DNA of 64,000 nucleotides from Ditylenchus dipsaci. Lineage: Eukaryota; Nematoda; Chromadorea; Rhabditida; Anguinidae. The DNA lies in the NCBI GenBank assembly GCA_004194705.1, contig SADC01000451.1, positions 29,454 through 93,453 on the forward strand. The letters are read 5' to 3'. The position numbers and the translations under genes are program-made. Positions 21,784 through 34,029 of this stretch are shown one piece after another; position 1 is the first letter of the stretch; every line of letters starts with the position of its first letter. The notes under the pieces were generated by a model. The model did not search any database and was not told the DNA's origin. It was given only the letters and a program-made list of their open reading frames with translations.

Positions 21784-22029
21784 TTTTTATCATAATTTTG
21801 AGTGTTTAAGTGGTGTAGAAGTTCATATACTCGGACCTTATGTACTTTGGGGGGGGGGGGCCACCGATTTTTTCACCAAAATTTTTACGTTTTATATAGT
21901 GATCAAGTTAATTATGGTGATTTAATTGACCATGATCACTTTAATCAACATATTTTCTATGGTCACTAAGAGACGGTTAACATAATTATTATGATTATTA
22001 GAATCAACATGTAAAAATTGAAGAAAAAA

Positions 22030-22290
22030 CGGCTAGGTGAGATTTGTCAAAAACGAAATTTGTCAAAACGAAATTTGTCAAAAACGAAACTTGTCAAGAC
22101 AAAATTTCCTCGCTTGCAAAGTGTTTTACTGCGTTTTTTTACTGGATATACATATGACAAAGTATTCAAATAGTAAAAGCAAAAAAAAAATACTGAAACA
22201 CTTTGCAAACGAGAAAAATTTGTCTTGAGAAGTTTCGTTATGACAAATTTCGTTTTGACAAATTTCGTTTTGACAAATCTCACCTAGCCG
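22030..22290. mobile_element. foldback element with tandem TTTGTCAAAACGAAA arms
   Basis: CGGCTAGGTGAGATTTGTC at the left is mirrored by GACAAATCTCACCTAGCCG. Each arm then repeats AAAACGAAATTTGTC two to three times, and further in shares CTTGCAAAGTGTTTTACTG / AAACACTTTGCAAACG. Flanked by AAAAAA. A clear case of inverted ends built from a short tandem unit. Confidence 0.8.
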
Positions 22291-22309
22291 AAAAAACCGA
22301 GGTGAAAAA

Positions 22310-22395
22310 ATCGGTGAAGGACCTTTGAGGGAAACGAACTTTGAAGGGGAACGAGCTTGAGGGGAGACGCATTTTGAGGGGAAACGAAACGAACC
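22310..22395. repeat. GAGGGGAAACGAA-type tandem repeat
   Basis: Irregular copies of TTGAGGGGAAACGAAC. The inverted version (CCCTCAAAATCATTTCCC) forms a similar array at 10455-10545. Confidence 0.6.
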
Positions 22396-22563
22396 CGCAA
22401 AATCTAACTTCACAGACATGATCACACTAAGTTAGAGGCAGCGTTTCACCACAATTTTATTTCAAAAAGTTTGCACTAACGAACATAATTGACGAGATAG
22501 AGATAGTCAGGGAATAAAGTCTTTGCAATAGACACAACAATAAACGATTTCTTGTCTTCTGAT

Positions 22564-25500
22564 TCAAAAGTTAAACGGATTGTTGGCAGTCAAGTCCAAC
22601 GGCTTGTCGTATGGCTCGATGTCTTCATTCTCTTCGTCTTCATCACCAAAGAATTCCTCGACAATCTAATTTCAATAATAATAATTTGACCTGCAGGAAC
22701 CCAATCATCTACCTTGTAAGCCAAATCATAAATTTTTTGAGATTCATGGTGCTGCAACGCCTGCAATAAAAATCAGTAAACACCCTAGTCATAACCACTG
22801 TTATACCTCCAGAGCATCTAAACCACCGCACTCTTCAATGACCATCTCAATCTTTTCGAGGTTATCCGGATCGCTGCAATGAGTTAATACGACCATATAA
22901 ACCTTGAGAATTAAACCACCTTACCAGCTAGCCAAAGTTTTTAAAAGAGCCAAAATGGCTTCCAACATATTTGAAACGAGCTCGTTATTCTTCACCCTGA
23001 AGATTAAGGATTCCATAACTTACTTTATAAACAAAATTTTACGTGAGGCAGCTACACATCGCTTCAATACCCTCTCTGGATGCTAGCTCGAGGATTTGCT
23101 TGACACTTCCACCATGTGCAATGTTAGCGATGGCCACGAAGCTTCAAATTGTGAACGATGATCACCCTGCCAAAATAAAAATAGCGTGGCAAAGTGGAAC
23201 GAAGAACTACCGTCTTCAACACGTCGAATAGCAAAGGAAGCAAATCAGCATCAAGAGCGTGTTGCTGAAATAATCAACTGACTGGCACCACAAGCAAAAC
23301 TTAATCCTTACAATTTGTTGTTCTGTGCCAGCAACGACATTGGAAACCAACCTGATTTGTTGCAGTGAAACTTCAAGAAACTGTCGAAACAAAAAGGAAT
23401 AAAACATACCAGCAGCACTCCTTGACTATTGAAACCTAAATTTGTTTTGGTATCGACTACAGATAGCTCTTGGAAAAGAAAATAATTACGTTGGTTCTTT
23501 TCAGGAGAGACGGAATGACTTTCATCATCACACCGCTGTCCACAACGACCTGAGAAGTAATATAATCATTATATCAAAACGAGTAAAACTTTGAATACGC
23601 TTTATACCTGCGTCAACGTATCACTTCCAGTTGCAAAATTTCCCAACACGCGGAGAGCTGGAGCAATCTAATGAAAAAAAGATTTAAAATTTCAGAACGA
23701 CACAGAAAAAAAACTAACCAATCCATCCTGTTTCGAAGATATGAAATTCACAACGTCCGGAATGACATTACAGCTGTATGCCAACTCGATGTTTTGATCT
23801 GCGCCGTCGTCATATAAGAGAGAGCCCAACCACTATCCTGTTGTACGGCTAAGTCCTAAACAGACTCAAAGGTTAATAGTAGGCTTGGGCGTAGGATTGG
23901 AATCCTATGGGATTCCCAGGATTGGAATCCCAGAAATTTCGGAAATCCCAATCCCAAATCCGAAAGTTTCAGAGTCCAAAATCCCAAATCCCACCGGTTG
24001 GCATTTCGAAAATCCGAAAATTATCCCAAATCCCCCAAAAATGCGTTCAAATTCATTTAGTGTCAAAACGAAAAGAAAATTTTCTTTTACATGACTTTTG
24101 TTTGTTCTATTTGTCATTTGTTTCGTCATTTTTGTTGTTTTTGTCTTCATATTTGTTTGTTGTTTGAAATTGATTAAAATCATTGAATAGTTAATCAAGT
24201 GTTTGATTTTGAACAAATCCCAAATCCCACTGGGATTCCCAGAATTTTGGAAATCCCAATCCAAAATCCCAAAGTTTGAAATAATTTTTAAAATCCCAAT
24301 CCAAAATCCCAAAAAAACACGAACGCCCAAGCCTAGTTAATAGACAATTCCAACTGACTGACTTTGAATTTCAACAATGCTGCTATTCCTGGAGCAAGAT
24401 CTTTAAGAATGCCATACGGGAGCTGAGGGTTCCTAAACGAATGCTTTATGCCTTTTATGAAACGTGACATGCGTCAGGAAAACGAACTTGTGGCGAACGA
24501 GATTCGAGTAGGTCCAAGCAAGAGTGCGAACAAACGACACACTTAAATTATTCAAATTGAGCATCAGCTTCTGCAGTGTTGGCACAAGACCTTCCTAAGA
24601 ATAGTCATAGAGCAGGCTACACCAGCAGTCGACAAACCTCAATCACATGATCACGAAGCTGAACGGAGTCACCAGCAATGTTTGCAACAGCCCAAATAGC
24701 CTGAGAAGCTATAATTTCAATCCTGTACAAGCCAACGTGAATAATACCTGTTCCGACAACTTAGCCGACTGAGAGCTGCACATATTGATCAGGGATTTAG
24801 TAGCACCCGTCTGAATCACAGCCATAGTCTGCTCACGAGTTCCCGAAACAATATTTGTCAGGCCCCAAGCGGCATCGAACTGAACCTTCTCATCCTGCAA
24901 ACAACCATGGTAGCAGAAGAAGGGAAATCGTGAAAAGTTGCGAACTAAAAAAACCCACCTCAACCAAAAGAGCTTGACTGAGAGCTTGAGCCAATCCAGC
25001 TTTATCACTTCATCGACCGGTGGGTCTTTGCTGCGCGAAAGCAACTAAAAATACTACCTGATTAGACTGTATTAGACTGATTAGACTGACCATATTGTAC
25101 CCAATATGGCTAAATTCTGGTATACCCCCAGCACTCAATTCGGGTATACCCCCAGCACTAAATTCTGGTATATCCCCAACACTATACCTCACAATTGAAA
25201 GCTGAGGATGTTAGCTACACGATGGTGTAACAATTTCTTAGTTTAGTTCACAAAAATGCACATCTTTTAATTAAAATAGAATTGAATCATTTTTGAGCGT
25301 TCAATTTTCACTCGAAAAGATTCAATTCAATTTTAATTAAAATGTATACATTTTTGTGAACTAAACCAAGAAATTTTACACCATCGTGTAGCTAACATCC
25401 TCAGCTTTCAATTGTGGGGTAAAGTGTTGGGTATACCAGAATCGAGTGCTGGGGTATACCAGAATTGAGTGCTGGGGTATACCAGAATTGAGTGCTGGGG

Positions 25501-25981
25501 GCATACCAGAATTGTACCGACAATATAGTCGGAAAAAGCTACGCATACCTTTCGAATTCCTTCAAAGGCACGTCGCAAGTCTTCAATAGTGGGATTGTTT
25601 GTGAGAATAGCGAGAGCAGTGTCCACACTCATGAGCTCAGTTGAAAGCGCCTTCCCACCGGCATCTAAAACTTAAAATTAAGCCAGAGGATAGAAAAATA
25701 TGCTTTTTATTTCAAAATACCCTGCGTGTCAGAAGTGACCGACGTATCCGAATCATCAGCCTCGATGGTCAAGTTTCGTCGCTTCATCATTTCATCATTG
25801 CGTTTCTGTCTACGCAATTCAACCGAGCACTCCGTGCGGCGACGGCGAGAGTCCTGCAAACACCATACGAGCCGGTAGATTCGTTACACATGACAAAAAA
25901 ATTAAAAGCCTACATCAGATTTTGAGTTGTTTTGTAGAGCTTCGAACGGTCCATACAGCTTGGAGAATCAGCAAACGACAT
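22564..25981 (-). CDS. importin subunit alpha (karyopherin alpha), 19 exons
   Basis: Cytosolic adaptor that binds nuclear localisation signals with its Armadillo repeats and importin-beta with its N-terminal IBB domain. Exons by start: 25914, 25721, 25549, 24959, 24748, 24638, 24488, 24363, 23719, 23608, 23490, 23410, 23312, 23211, 23043, 22925, 22807, 22713, 22564. IBB: SRRRRTECSVELRRQKRNDE and KRRN. Arm repeats: AAWGLTNIVSGTREQT, AIWAVANIAGDS, LAWTYSNLVRHKNP, GWALSY, LRVLGNFATGSDT, CCWLVSNVVAGTEQQI, EASWAIANIAHGGS. The tail has EECGGLDALEALQHHES and an acidic end closing with NPFNF. Total 527 residues, the normal family length. Four exons each lack exactly one base (about 25946, 25002, 23813, 23133). 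An acceptor (aaattcag) lies 6 nt before the ATG. Introns are short except two that host insertions. Confidence 0.95.
23880..24335. mobile_element. hAT MITE, 456 bp, in an importin-alpha intron
   Basis: Starts TAGGCTTGGGCG and ends CGCCCAAGCCTA, flanked by the 8-bp repeat GTTAATAG at 23872-23879 and 24336-24343. Subterminal arms are arrays of GGGATTYC / AAATCCCAATCC units. TAGGSNTGGGCG-type ends and an 8-bp duplication fit hAT. Confidence 0.88.
25088..25516. repeat. palindrome with GGTATACCAGAATT tandem arms, in an importin-alpha intron
   Basis: About three copies of CTGGTATACCCCCAGCACT-like units on the left face three copies of AGTGCTGGGGTATACCAGAA on the right. Inner arms share AGCTGAGGATGTTAGCTACA with CGATGGTGTAA and its complement. 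Sits in the intron between exons 25549-25664 and 24959-25044. Confidence 0.8.
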
Positions 25982-26203
25982 TTTTCACTGAATTTAAAGG
26001 AAACAAAATTTAATAAAAACAAAATAATAATAGTGTCAAGTACTAAAATATGAATTTTTGTTCGAGTCGAAAAATTGAGTGATGGTTAGTCAAGATCAAT
26101 CAAAAATGAACTATTTTTTGAAATCTGAATTTCGCGATATTCTAGAATCCTATTGGGACAAAAAATTTACAAATCGGACTTAAATCATTTTCTAGTTTAA
26201 TTA

Positions 26204-26533
26204 AGGGCAATACTTTTTTTTGTCACAGATTCACTTTTTTTGTACCAGATTCACTTTTTTCTGTCACAGATTTGATTTGTCACAGATTCACTTTTTTTTG
26301 TACCAGATTCACTTTTTTGTACCAGATTCACTTTTTTCTGTCACAGATTTCCTCATTTCTGTCACAGATTTTTCTGAAATGAGGAAATCTGTGACAGAAA
26401 TGAGGAAATCTTGACAGAAAAAAGTGAATCTGGTACAAAAAAAGTGAATCTGTGACAAATCAAATCTGTGACAGAAAAAAGTGAATCTGGTACAAAAAAA
26501 AGTGAATCTGTGACAAAAAAAAAGTTTTGCCCT
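26204..26533. mobile_element. foldback element with TCACAGATTCACTTTTTT arms, 330 bp
   Basis: AGGGCAATACTTTTTTTTG at the left is mirrored by CAAAAAAAAAGTTTTGCCCT. Flanked by TTAATTA (26197-26203 and 26534-26540). The arms are tandem arrays alternating TGTCACAGATTCACTTTTTT and TGTACCAGATTCACTTTTTT. Confidence 0.82.
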
Positions 26534-27110
26534 TTAATTAACTGCTTAAATTGAAACAAACAATCTCAAAAGGGACTTGGTCTTTTCCGCGAAAAGTATT
26601 TTACAGAAAGTTTTATCCCGAAAAACTTTTCGTACAAAGTTTTATCCACCGAAATACTTTACCCCAAAAACGGGTGGTATTTAATTACGCCCGCTAATCT
26701 GTGAAAAATGCCCGCTGATTCGAAATGCCCGCTAATTTTTGAAAAAGATGCATCTATCACGTCCTCTCTACCGAACTGCAATTAATGGATGCAATTTCTT
26801 TGTCATTCCATCTGCTACCGCCGTGGACCAGAATGTTCCCGAACTCTTCATGCAACTTATTATAGAAGGTTACAGCTTTGAGCAGTTCAAAAATCTTAGG
26901 TCAGCCTTTCCCTTAGTTACTCCTTCACCAGTTTGGCTTGATTTCTTCTCCTGCTCCTCCTTGATGTGTGGAAAGAAATAAAATATAAGCATTCTGTGAT
27001 GTTGACGAAGAAGCAAGGTAATACGACCTTTCCGAGACATGGAATTGTAGAGCCATTGAGAAAGAAAAGAAAAAGAGGACGTCCATGTCAAAGATAATAT
27101 CAAAACATTG

Positions 27111-27352
27111 ACCCTACTATAGAATACCCCCCCCCCCAAAAATCCGACCTTTTAAAATTTAAGTAAAAAGTACCCAAATATATGTCCCAGACCCCGGAAA
27201 ATGTGCGCAAACTCTTCATTAGTCACAACTTCCGTACGCTGGCCTACCCCCAAGCCTAAGGGCTAAGCCTAAACTTGTTGTTTGCAAGGGTAGTTACAGC
27301 GATTTTATAAGGTCGGATTTTTTTGGGGGGGGGGGGGTATTCTATAGTAGCG
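27111..27352. repeat. palindromic MITE with C-run arms inside the MULE relic
   Basis: CTACTATAGAATACCCCC at the left is mirrored by GGGGTATTCTATAGTAG, next to AAAAATCCGACCTTTT / AAGGTCGGATTTTTTT. Confidence 0.75.
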
Positions 27353-28545
27353 CCAAAACATTGCTTTCACTCTTGTTGCATTGTTACTGATAGTTGAAAT
27401 ATGAAAAAATAGAATTGGTTGTGTGAAGGGCAGGTTACCTGCTTGATCTTTTCGATTATTGTCAAAAATTGATTTTAAGCTTTATCGATTTTAACGGCAA
27501 AGGAGGCGTTAATCAAGGTTTGACTGTACTGGTTTTAAATTGTATGCATCCAATTTTTGCCTGTTACATCTTTCTAAGAACGCTTCCGCGAATATGCAGG
27601 TTTGTGTTATTGATGCTGCTTCTATTTAACATGCTCTCATACTAAAATCCGTCAATGAATCTTGATGGCGCTTACAATAACGAAAACGCAAGAGGTTTGT
27701 TGAGATGTCTACCCGCTTTGGCATTTCTTCCTGTGCAAGATGTGGCTCTAGGTTTTGATGAGGTCAAAAATGCTTGGATGGACTCTCCAATTTTATGAGA
27801 ACTGCAATTGAAAAACCATTTAAGAGGTGTAAAATTTTTGTTGCATTTCTTTACTGAAAAGCTGTTTTAGAATATATGAGCTACTTTAAAAAAACGTATA
27901 TTCGCCGTGAAGTGCGTGGAGCCAAGGTGGAAGGGTTGTTTCCGCTTATATATTGGAACTGCGATTTCGCTGCACTGAATGGCTTGCCAAAAACCAACAA
28001 TCACGTAGAAGGATGGCACAAAGGCTTCAAGAGCGCTTTCGCAAGGCCAAGATGAATCTAATGGCTCATTTATAAACGTTGTCGTTGAAAAAAATGTTTT
28101 ATAAAGGGACTCTTACGCCAACGACAACGACATCGCCAACGACGACGACAACGACAACCTATTTATAAAAAATCCAATGACAACGCCAACGACATCGACA
28201 ACGACAACGAAATTTTTCTTTCAAGTTGGAGAAGTTTTGCATTTTAAGCATGGTTCGCAAAAACAGCAAATTTGCTGAAATGCAGCAAAAATAATTGGCG
28301 TTGTGTGTTTATTGAAAACAGCAAAAATGCAGCAAAATTTTTGCTGCATTTCAGCAAAATTTTGCTGCATTTCTCCGTCTCCCACATATTACGCGTTTTG
28401 CATTTTTCCAACTATAATTTTGCTTTTTTTCTTTCTGCAGTCATAAAATATATGAAACATCCGTATAACAGCAATACCTAGGCTATATGCAGCCCGTAAA
28501 AGTCACTCTGAAAGGGGAGGGAGGGATTTTCATATAAGCATCGGC

Positions 28546-29845
28546 TAGGTCACAGGTTCAAATCCACCTGGATGCATGACCTATTTTTCACACCATTTTT
28601 CATATTTTATTTTCAAGTTTGGTATGAAAATAATGCTCATCCTCATGGCTATCCGGCGAGACTATCAATGCATGGTTAAACAACTATAACAGCTGAGTTG
28701 AAGGCTGAAGCCTACCTGAATCAGCTGCCTCATTTTGTGTTTTTCCTTGATTGATGTTTTGTATCTTCTTTACAATTACACATTTTTTATACCAATGTGT
28801 AGCCATGATTCTAGGTTATGGCTTATATCTAAGCTATAATAAAGTTGAAAATCGGAATTTAGTAATAAATAAAATTTAAAATCGTCCAATCTAGGGCCAT
28901 CCTATTCGTCGAACATACTCTCTTTTCTCTTGATCAAACCTTCGCGAGCTACCAACTTTTTATAGTAATTTTAATGTGAAAGCATTTATATATTATTCCT
29001 CGTGCAACTCTGACTCTAAAAAAGGAACAAAAGAAAGAGATAAGGACAGATTAGAAGGATGACAGCGAAGACGAAGAAGGGATTCAGAACTTTTCAGACA
29101 CCTCTTGAGCCTAAAAGCTTCTAGGATTGACTTAGGTTTGGTCTATCAAACGAAAAAATGCTGTAAATCGCCAATCTAAATGGCGAAAATCTTTAAAAAA
29201 TTATAAGTTTACCATCACTCACGATCAGTACTCAGGTGGCCCGATCTTCGTAGTTGAGTAGTTGGTGGACCCAGGTGGGGGTACCCAGCTGGTGTTACTC
29301 AGGTGAGGGATACCAATATGAGGAGTACCTAGGACGGGAATAACCATGAGGTAGTACTCAGTGGTGGTACCCAGGTGGGAGAGTACACAGGATAGAGCTA
29401 CGCAGAAAAGAGGTACCAAGGTGGAGTAGTATCGAGTAATCCAAAAAGATTCGGAAAATATTGAAAATTTCGCGTAGGTAGCTTCTTGCCCATCGACTTA
29501 CCCAGGAAAATCGGTGACAGAATTTAAGCTACCTGTAAGCTCTTCTATACGAAACACAAAATATATTATACTTAAACAAATATGAATGAGTTGCAGACAA
29601 ATAAAATTCAAACTTAAACTTTTTTATGATTTTCCGAATTTTTCCAAACCATCCTGTACACGGGAGGGGTACTCAGGTGGGGATCCCAGTTTGGGTACCC
29701 AGCAGTCCCTCTTGTCGGATAGACATCAGAATGAGCATTATTTTCATACCAAACTTGAAAATAAAATATGAAAAATGGTGTGAAAAATAGGTCATGCATC
29801 CAGGTGGATTTGAACCTGTGACCTAGCCGATGCTAATATGAAAAT
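28546..29845. repeat. inner inverted pair carrying tRNA-like modules
   Basis: CATCGGCTAGGTCACAGGTT with CAAATCCACCTGGATGCA (28542-28580) is mirrored at 29793-29837 by GGATTTGAACCTGTGACC and TAGCCGATG. Both copies carry the B-box-like GGTTCAAATCC. Between them, 29225-29430 is a GGTACCCAGGTGGG-type tandem repeat and the rest shows no gene. Confidence 0.6.
29225..29430. repeat. GGTACCCAGGTGGG-type tandem repeat
   Basis: Irregular copies of ACCCAGGTGGGGGTAC. Comparable CCACCTGG/GGTACC arrays occur at 43740-44230, 59935-60215 and 61620-62170, repeatedly close to tRNA-like B-box sequences that end CCACCTGG. Confidence 0.6.
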
Positions 29846-30637
29846 CCCTCCCTCCCCTTTCAGAGTGACTTTTACGGGCTGCATATAGCCTAGGTATTGC
29901 TGTTATACGGATGTTTCATATATTTTCTGACTACAGAAAGAAAGAAAGCAAAAAATATAGTTGGAAAAATGCAAAACGCGTAATATGTGGGAGACGGAGA
30001 AATGCAGCAAAATTTTGCTGAAATGCAGCAAAAATTTTGCTGCATTTTTGCTGCAATTTTGCTGTTTTCAATAAACACACAACGCCAATTATTTTTGCTG
30101 CATTTCAGCAAATTTGCTGTTTTTGCGAATCATGATTTTAAGTCAGAATTTAAAGGATTAACTATATTCTCCACACGTTTTCGCTCGAAACCTCGACTGA
30201 AAATGCGAAATTTGTCCAATTTTGAATGAAAAATTTCTTTGTCGTTGTCGACGTCGTTGTCGTTGGCGTTGTCGTTAAATTTTTATAAATAGGTCGTCGT
30301 TGTCGTTGTCGTCGTCGTTGGCGAAAAAAAGGGTTTTATAAAAAAAATATTCCAACGACAACGACGACGACAACGACAACGTTTATAAATGAGCCATAAG
30401 CTAATTCATTATACGAGTCAAGGCCGAAGAAGAGAAAACAAGACAGCTGGTCATCAGGTATGTCAGCCTATAATTCAGTCCTGGACATTGTAAAAAATTT
30501 TCACCATCTAGAGCAAGAGTGAATCCTGTTAAAGTGCTGCGGCAGCCTCGTCGTCAAGAGTATGACTAACGTGAAGCAAATATCAAAATTTTGGTCCATG
30601 GTTATCAGCAGTTACGGAGTTGCTTAAAGCCGTGCAG

Positions 30638-30730
30638 CAGGGTCCACCCCAAAACACCCCGCCGAAACACCCCCGGCTAAAAGACCCCTGCCGAAGAACC
30701 CTCGCCAAAATACCCCGGCCGAAACCCCAT
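30638..30730. repeat. GCCGAAACACCCC minisatellite
   Basis: Six or so degenerate units of CGCCGAAACACCCC just outside the stop codon side of the minus-strand MULE gene. It could be the subterminal repeat of that element; no mirrored partner was found at the other side. Confidence 0.55.
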
Positions 30731-30783
30731 CCCCCATTAAAGGCTATTATTGTATCTAACAGACTTTCAAAAAGTAATTTTTG

Positions 30784-32660
30784 TTAAACAGCAAAACTTT
30801 TCAACAGCGGGTTAATGAATTCTAACATTAGGTTAGAGCATTCCATAGATACGAGAGATTCCTTGTAATTTTTTAACAATTGTGGTGTATCGTAGTTCCG
30901 TAAGATGCGCAATAGTTTTCTGTCGGCCAGTCTGTATTTGAGTCGCTTCTCTGGAGGCTCTCCACCATTGATAAACCACAGATATTCCCCATCTCTAGAC
31001 GCCTGAGCTTGTTTGAGTCCGTCGATAAATTTCCACAAACTCGGATGTTTCACTGTCAATTCGGTTTGAAGACGGCGATGAGCTGCTTCTACATGATTGT
31101 TCGTTCGAGCTTCTCCATCGAGAGTTCGCTGGTGCACAGTCCACATAGAGTTCTCAAACGGAGGAGTCCGGCGACCATTCCTTGAAAGATGACCTTAAGT
31201 TCAGGATTTTTTAGATTTAAGCGTTTAAAAAAAACACTCAACAACATAATTTTCTTTGAACCAATCGAGAATTGGCTTCAAATCATTTAGATCCATAGCT
31301 TCATAGTAATTGTCCAAATCCACCATGGTCTGCTCAATATCTGCCGGTCGCAAGAAAGCCATTGCCACTATCATTCTTGCTGCTTCTGTAAACAATCCAC
31401 CTTTTCGGTAACGGGCCATTAGATCTTAAAATGAAGTAACGCTTCCACTTTTGCGAGTCAAAGCACATACGATAATTTCCGAGATGTTTCTTCATGTTGC
31501 TTGAAAGGTGAAAAAGACATCCTCCTAATTTTATTCCAGGAAAGCTATTCTTAACTGCGTTCATAACACCAAGTTCATAATCGAGAGAGGCGGAAGTAGG
31601 CTTGAAGTTTGGGTAGAGGTTGCGTATCATGCGGAACATTTTGCTGTAAATTTTCTTCGGATTTGCTTGGCAGAAAAACATAAAGCAACAGCAAGACGAA
31701 CCCGTTGCGTTCCCCCATAATAACAAAGACCTGTAAAATTTCTGAGAGTGCTAAAAATTAGAAGATAACACACCGACCTGAGCAAAATGCGTAGAAGCAA
31801 TGCTAAATGTGCATCAATAAATATCTTCAATACAAGATGAATCCACATAGCAAAAGCGCTTCTGCCAAAGATGAAAATTCTGAAAAAAAAATCAAAATAG
31901 ATAAGACGAAAAAATTAACCTGTCCGGATCTGGAGCTTCCTTTCCTGAATCGGCAAGCAAGAACAATTCCTCGTTGTTTGGATCTGCAGAGTAGTACTTG
32001 TAGATGTGTGGTAATGTGTACTCTTGACGGTAACCAGGCGTTGGTGGAATTGCTTGAATCTCAAGACCAGCTCGACGAATCATCTTCTTTTGGGCGAAAC
32101 TATCTGGCACTTGACCCTTGATGAAATCAGGAAGGTTTCTCGATGAAAATGAGATGATTTGAGAGGGAAACTGAATTATGCGTAAAGGGCAGAGAACTAT
32201 GCAAACACAAACCTCCTGTGTTTCTTGGGCCCGGTCAGGAAGGGCCTGTTTTACATTATGCACTCCCTTGCGGCCTGGATTGGTTTCATGATTGTGTTAG
32301 GAGACTTCAGCAATGACGTTATTATCAGTTTTTATAAGCTTTTTGGTGTTAGTCGAAATTATTTCAGGATTTGAAATGTCCCGGTTGCACCAAGATTACG
32401 ACTACCTTCAGCCATGCCTCTACCGTTGTTTCCTGCGTTGGATGTGCATCTGTTCTCTGTCAGCCTACTGGAGGAAAAGCGCGCCTGGTGGAAGGCTGCA
32501 AGTTCAGAAAGAAGCCGTACTGAAGAGAGAATACATTTGATTCGACTGTTGTCGGATTTTCGTTCTGTATGTGTTCTCTGGCGCAATAAAATAAGTTGTT
32601 GTTTGGGTTTCGTGAATTTCGAGTTATGTCGTGAGGTATGAATTTGTGGTAAGTCGAGGC
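30784..32660 (-). CDS. MULE transposase, several exons, possibly degraded
   Basis: Blocks in order on the minus strand: about 32100-31892 ([34 protein letters not shown]), 31716-31450 ([20 protein letters not shown], then [20 protein letters not shown] and [15 protein letters not shown]), 31425-31240 ([28 protein letters not shown]), 31190-30784 ([20 protein letters not shown], then [13 protein letters not shown], stop at 30784). This is the MULE catalytic-domain order, with a D-x-E-like LDYE and the CLFHLS motif. The 5' part near 32359-32660 was not recognised. Short introns separate the blocks. Whether it is still intact cannot be decided by eye. Confidence 0.75.
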
Positions 32661-32865
32661 CTAAAACCATGACAAACAGAGAAAGATTGTGCTAGGTGGC
32701 AGGATGACGACATTGTTCGATTATCACTTTTTAGGCCATTTCGAATGACCGAAATCTCGGATTATCGTTATTCTAGTTTTTTTGAAGATTTTTCTATATT
32801 GATTTCTTTACGACCTTCCAAATTAGCTTGTAGTAATATTTTAACAACTAAAATACTCTGTGAAA

Positions 32866-32959
32866 ATGAGTGCCTCCGCTAAAGCGAAGAGCACATCTTA
32901 CAATCAGTTGGACTGCACAAATCAGAGAAATTCTGTCGGACTTTCGCATCAAATTAAAG
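32866..32959 (+). CDS. possible first exon of an unidentified gene
   Basis: ATG at 32866 opens MSASAKAKSTSYNQLDCTNQ and continues to SHQIK before a GT donor (AAAG/GTAATA). Composition is coding-like. The next exon was not found: a palindromic MITE begins about 100 nt downstream. Unrecognised; could be a chance frame. Confidence 0.25.
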
Positions 32960-33054
32960 GTAATAATATTTTCTGATATATTATTAAAGAAGGTCTTTTC
33001 CCGAAATGAGCTTCGCATACTGAATAATAACACTATCAAAATTCGAGGGGTGCA

Positions 33055-33302
33055 GATGATAAATACCGTATTACCTCTAATAGAGACCCTATTTTACAAC
33101 TCGCCAAAAATCGAGAAAATTTTAGGCCGATCTCGAGATTTCCGTGTGAAACTTCAAAATCTAGAAAGCAGAACTGGTAGAGCTCATAAGAGTCAAGAAA
33201 ATGCAATAAACAGCTTTGCAAAATATTTACTCGGCCCTTACCCACTTACCTTAAAAGTCTATTGAGACAAGGGGCTCTATCAGAGGAAATAGGGTAATGG
33301 TG
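33055..33302. repeat. palindromic MITE with TACCTCTAATAGAG ends
   Basis: AATACCGTATTACCTCTAAT with AGAG at the left is mirrored by CTCTATCAGAGGAAATAGGG at the right; related to 21197-21361 and 41438-41687. From 33303 to about 34010 I see no gene; the proximal promoter of RpL22 presumably lies at its right end. Confidence 0.5.
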
Positions 33303-34012
33303 TTGAATGATAAGGATACCAGTTCCAGCCTATGGCAAATGGGAATGCATTTATAAAATTACAATTGGTGTCGGGGATTGGCTTTTGGACGAATAACTGA
33401 GACGCTAAAATTGCTTGACACAGGGAGCGAGTTATCGACCAGCTGAACTCCGAGATAAAGCTGTGCAAGAAACGTAAAATTCAACATTTTCAAGACGAGA
33501 AACCGAAAATTACCAACCGAGACTTGTTTTGCCCCTAGAATTGGGTATTGCTAAGCAAGATGATAATTGTTACGGAAAAAAGCGATCATATAAAGTTAGA
33601 TGACTAAAAGGATGACATAAATTTTTTCGAAATGAAAAGCGAATTCAAATTTGTTTTGTCTTCATCTGAAAAACTGGTGCCCGGGAATTCAAACATTTGA
33701 ATTTCAAATTTTGAAATGAAACTTATTGGCGTGGGCATGCCCCTCTAAAGGACGGGGCAGGAGTAGCAGTGGCAGGAGTGTAAAGGACGGCTGTTCTATC
33801 AAAAGGTGATTTTCTCAAAAAGGACAATTATAACACGTCTTTCTAAAAGCATGTTTGAACATCCGCCATAAAAGATTTTGACTTTCTTCTTCAATGAATG
33901 ACATACTGTAACGCCTAAAATTTGTGGACTCTATCACGAAGTCTTACATTCTATCATCATTTTCCGTTTTCTGAGCTGGATCTTTGTTATTAGTCAATTT
34001 TTAAAAAATTTG

Positions 34013-34024
34013 TTAATTTTTAGA
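34013..34024 (+). promoter_or_regulatory. 3' splice acceptor 6 nt before the RpL22 ATG
   Basis: TTAATTTTTAG followed by AGCAAA and the start codon. It implies either an intron in the short 5' leader or acceptance of a trans-spliced leader. No obvious donor is seen just upstream. Confidence 0.55.
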
Positions 34025-34029
34025 GCAAA

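Larger units (their letters stand above)
28061..30397. mobile_element. 2.3-kb foldback element with ACGACA-repeat arms
   Basis: Starts ATGGCTCATTTATAAACG and ends CGTTTATAAATGAGCCAT, followed inward by arrays of ACGACAACGACA (28100-28215 and complement 30240-30385). Further in, both arms share GGCGTTGTGTGTTTATTG and a long AGCAAAATTTTGCTGCATTT block. Flanks (ATGAATCTA and AAGCTAATT) give no clean duplication. Inserted in a MULE transposase relic. Confidence 0.8.
26737..30600 (+). pseudogene. MULE transposase relic, interrupted by a 2.3-kb element
   Basis: Blocks: 26740-26980 (HLSRPLYRTAINGCNFFVIP), about 27655-27805 (ARGLLRCLPALAFLPVQDVA), about 27875-28060 (YFKKTYIRREVRGAKVEGLF, then YWN...LPKTNNHVEGWHKGFKSAF), and after the insertion VKAEEEKTRQLVIR near 30420-30465. 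The order R..PLFP..YWN..TNN..EGWH, then a Lys/Glu-rich helix, is the C-terminal half of MULE transposases. The element at 28061-30397 splits the tail, and a C-run palindrome (27111-27352) splits the front. Non-functional. Confidence 0.7.

Noticed and set aside
23885..24330. Frames such as GIGISEISGIPILGIP inside importin-alpha
   Set aside because: They lie within the hAT MITE in an intron; low-complexity translation of GGGATT-type arms.
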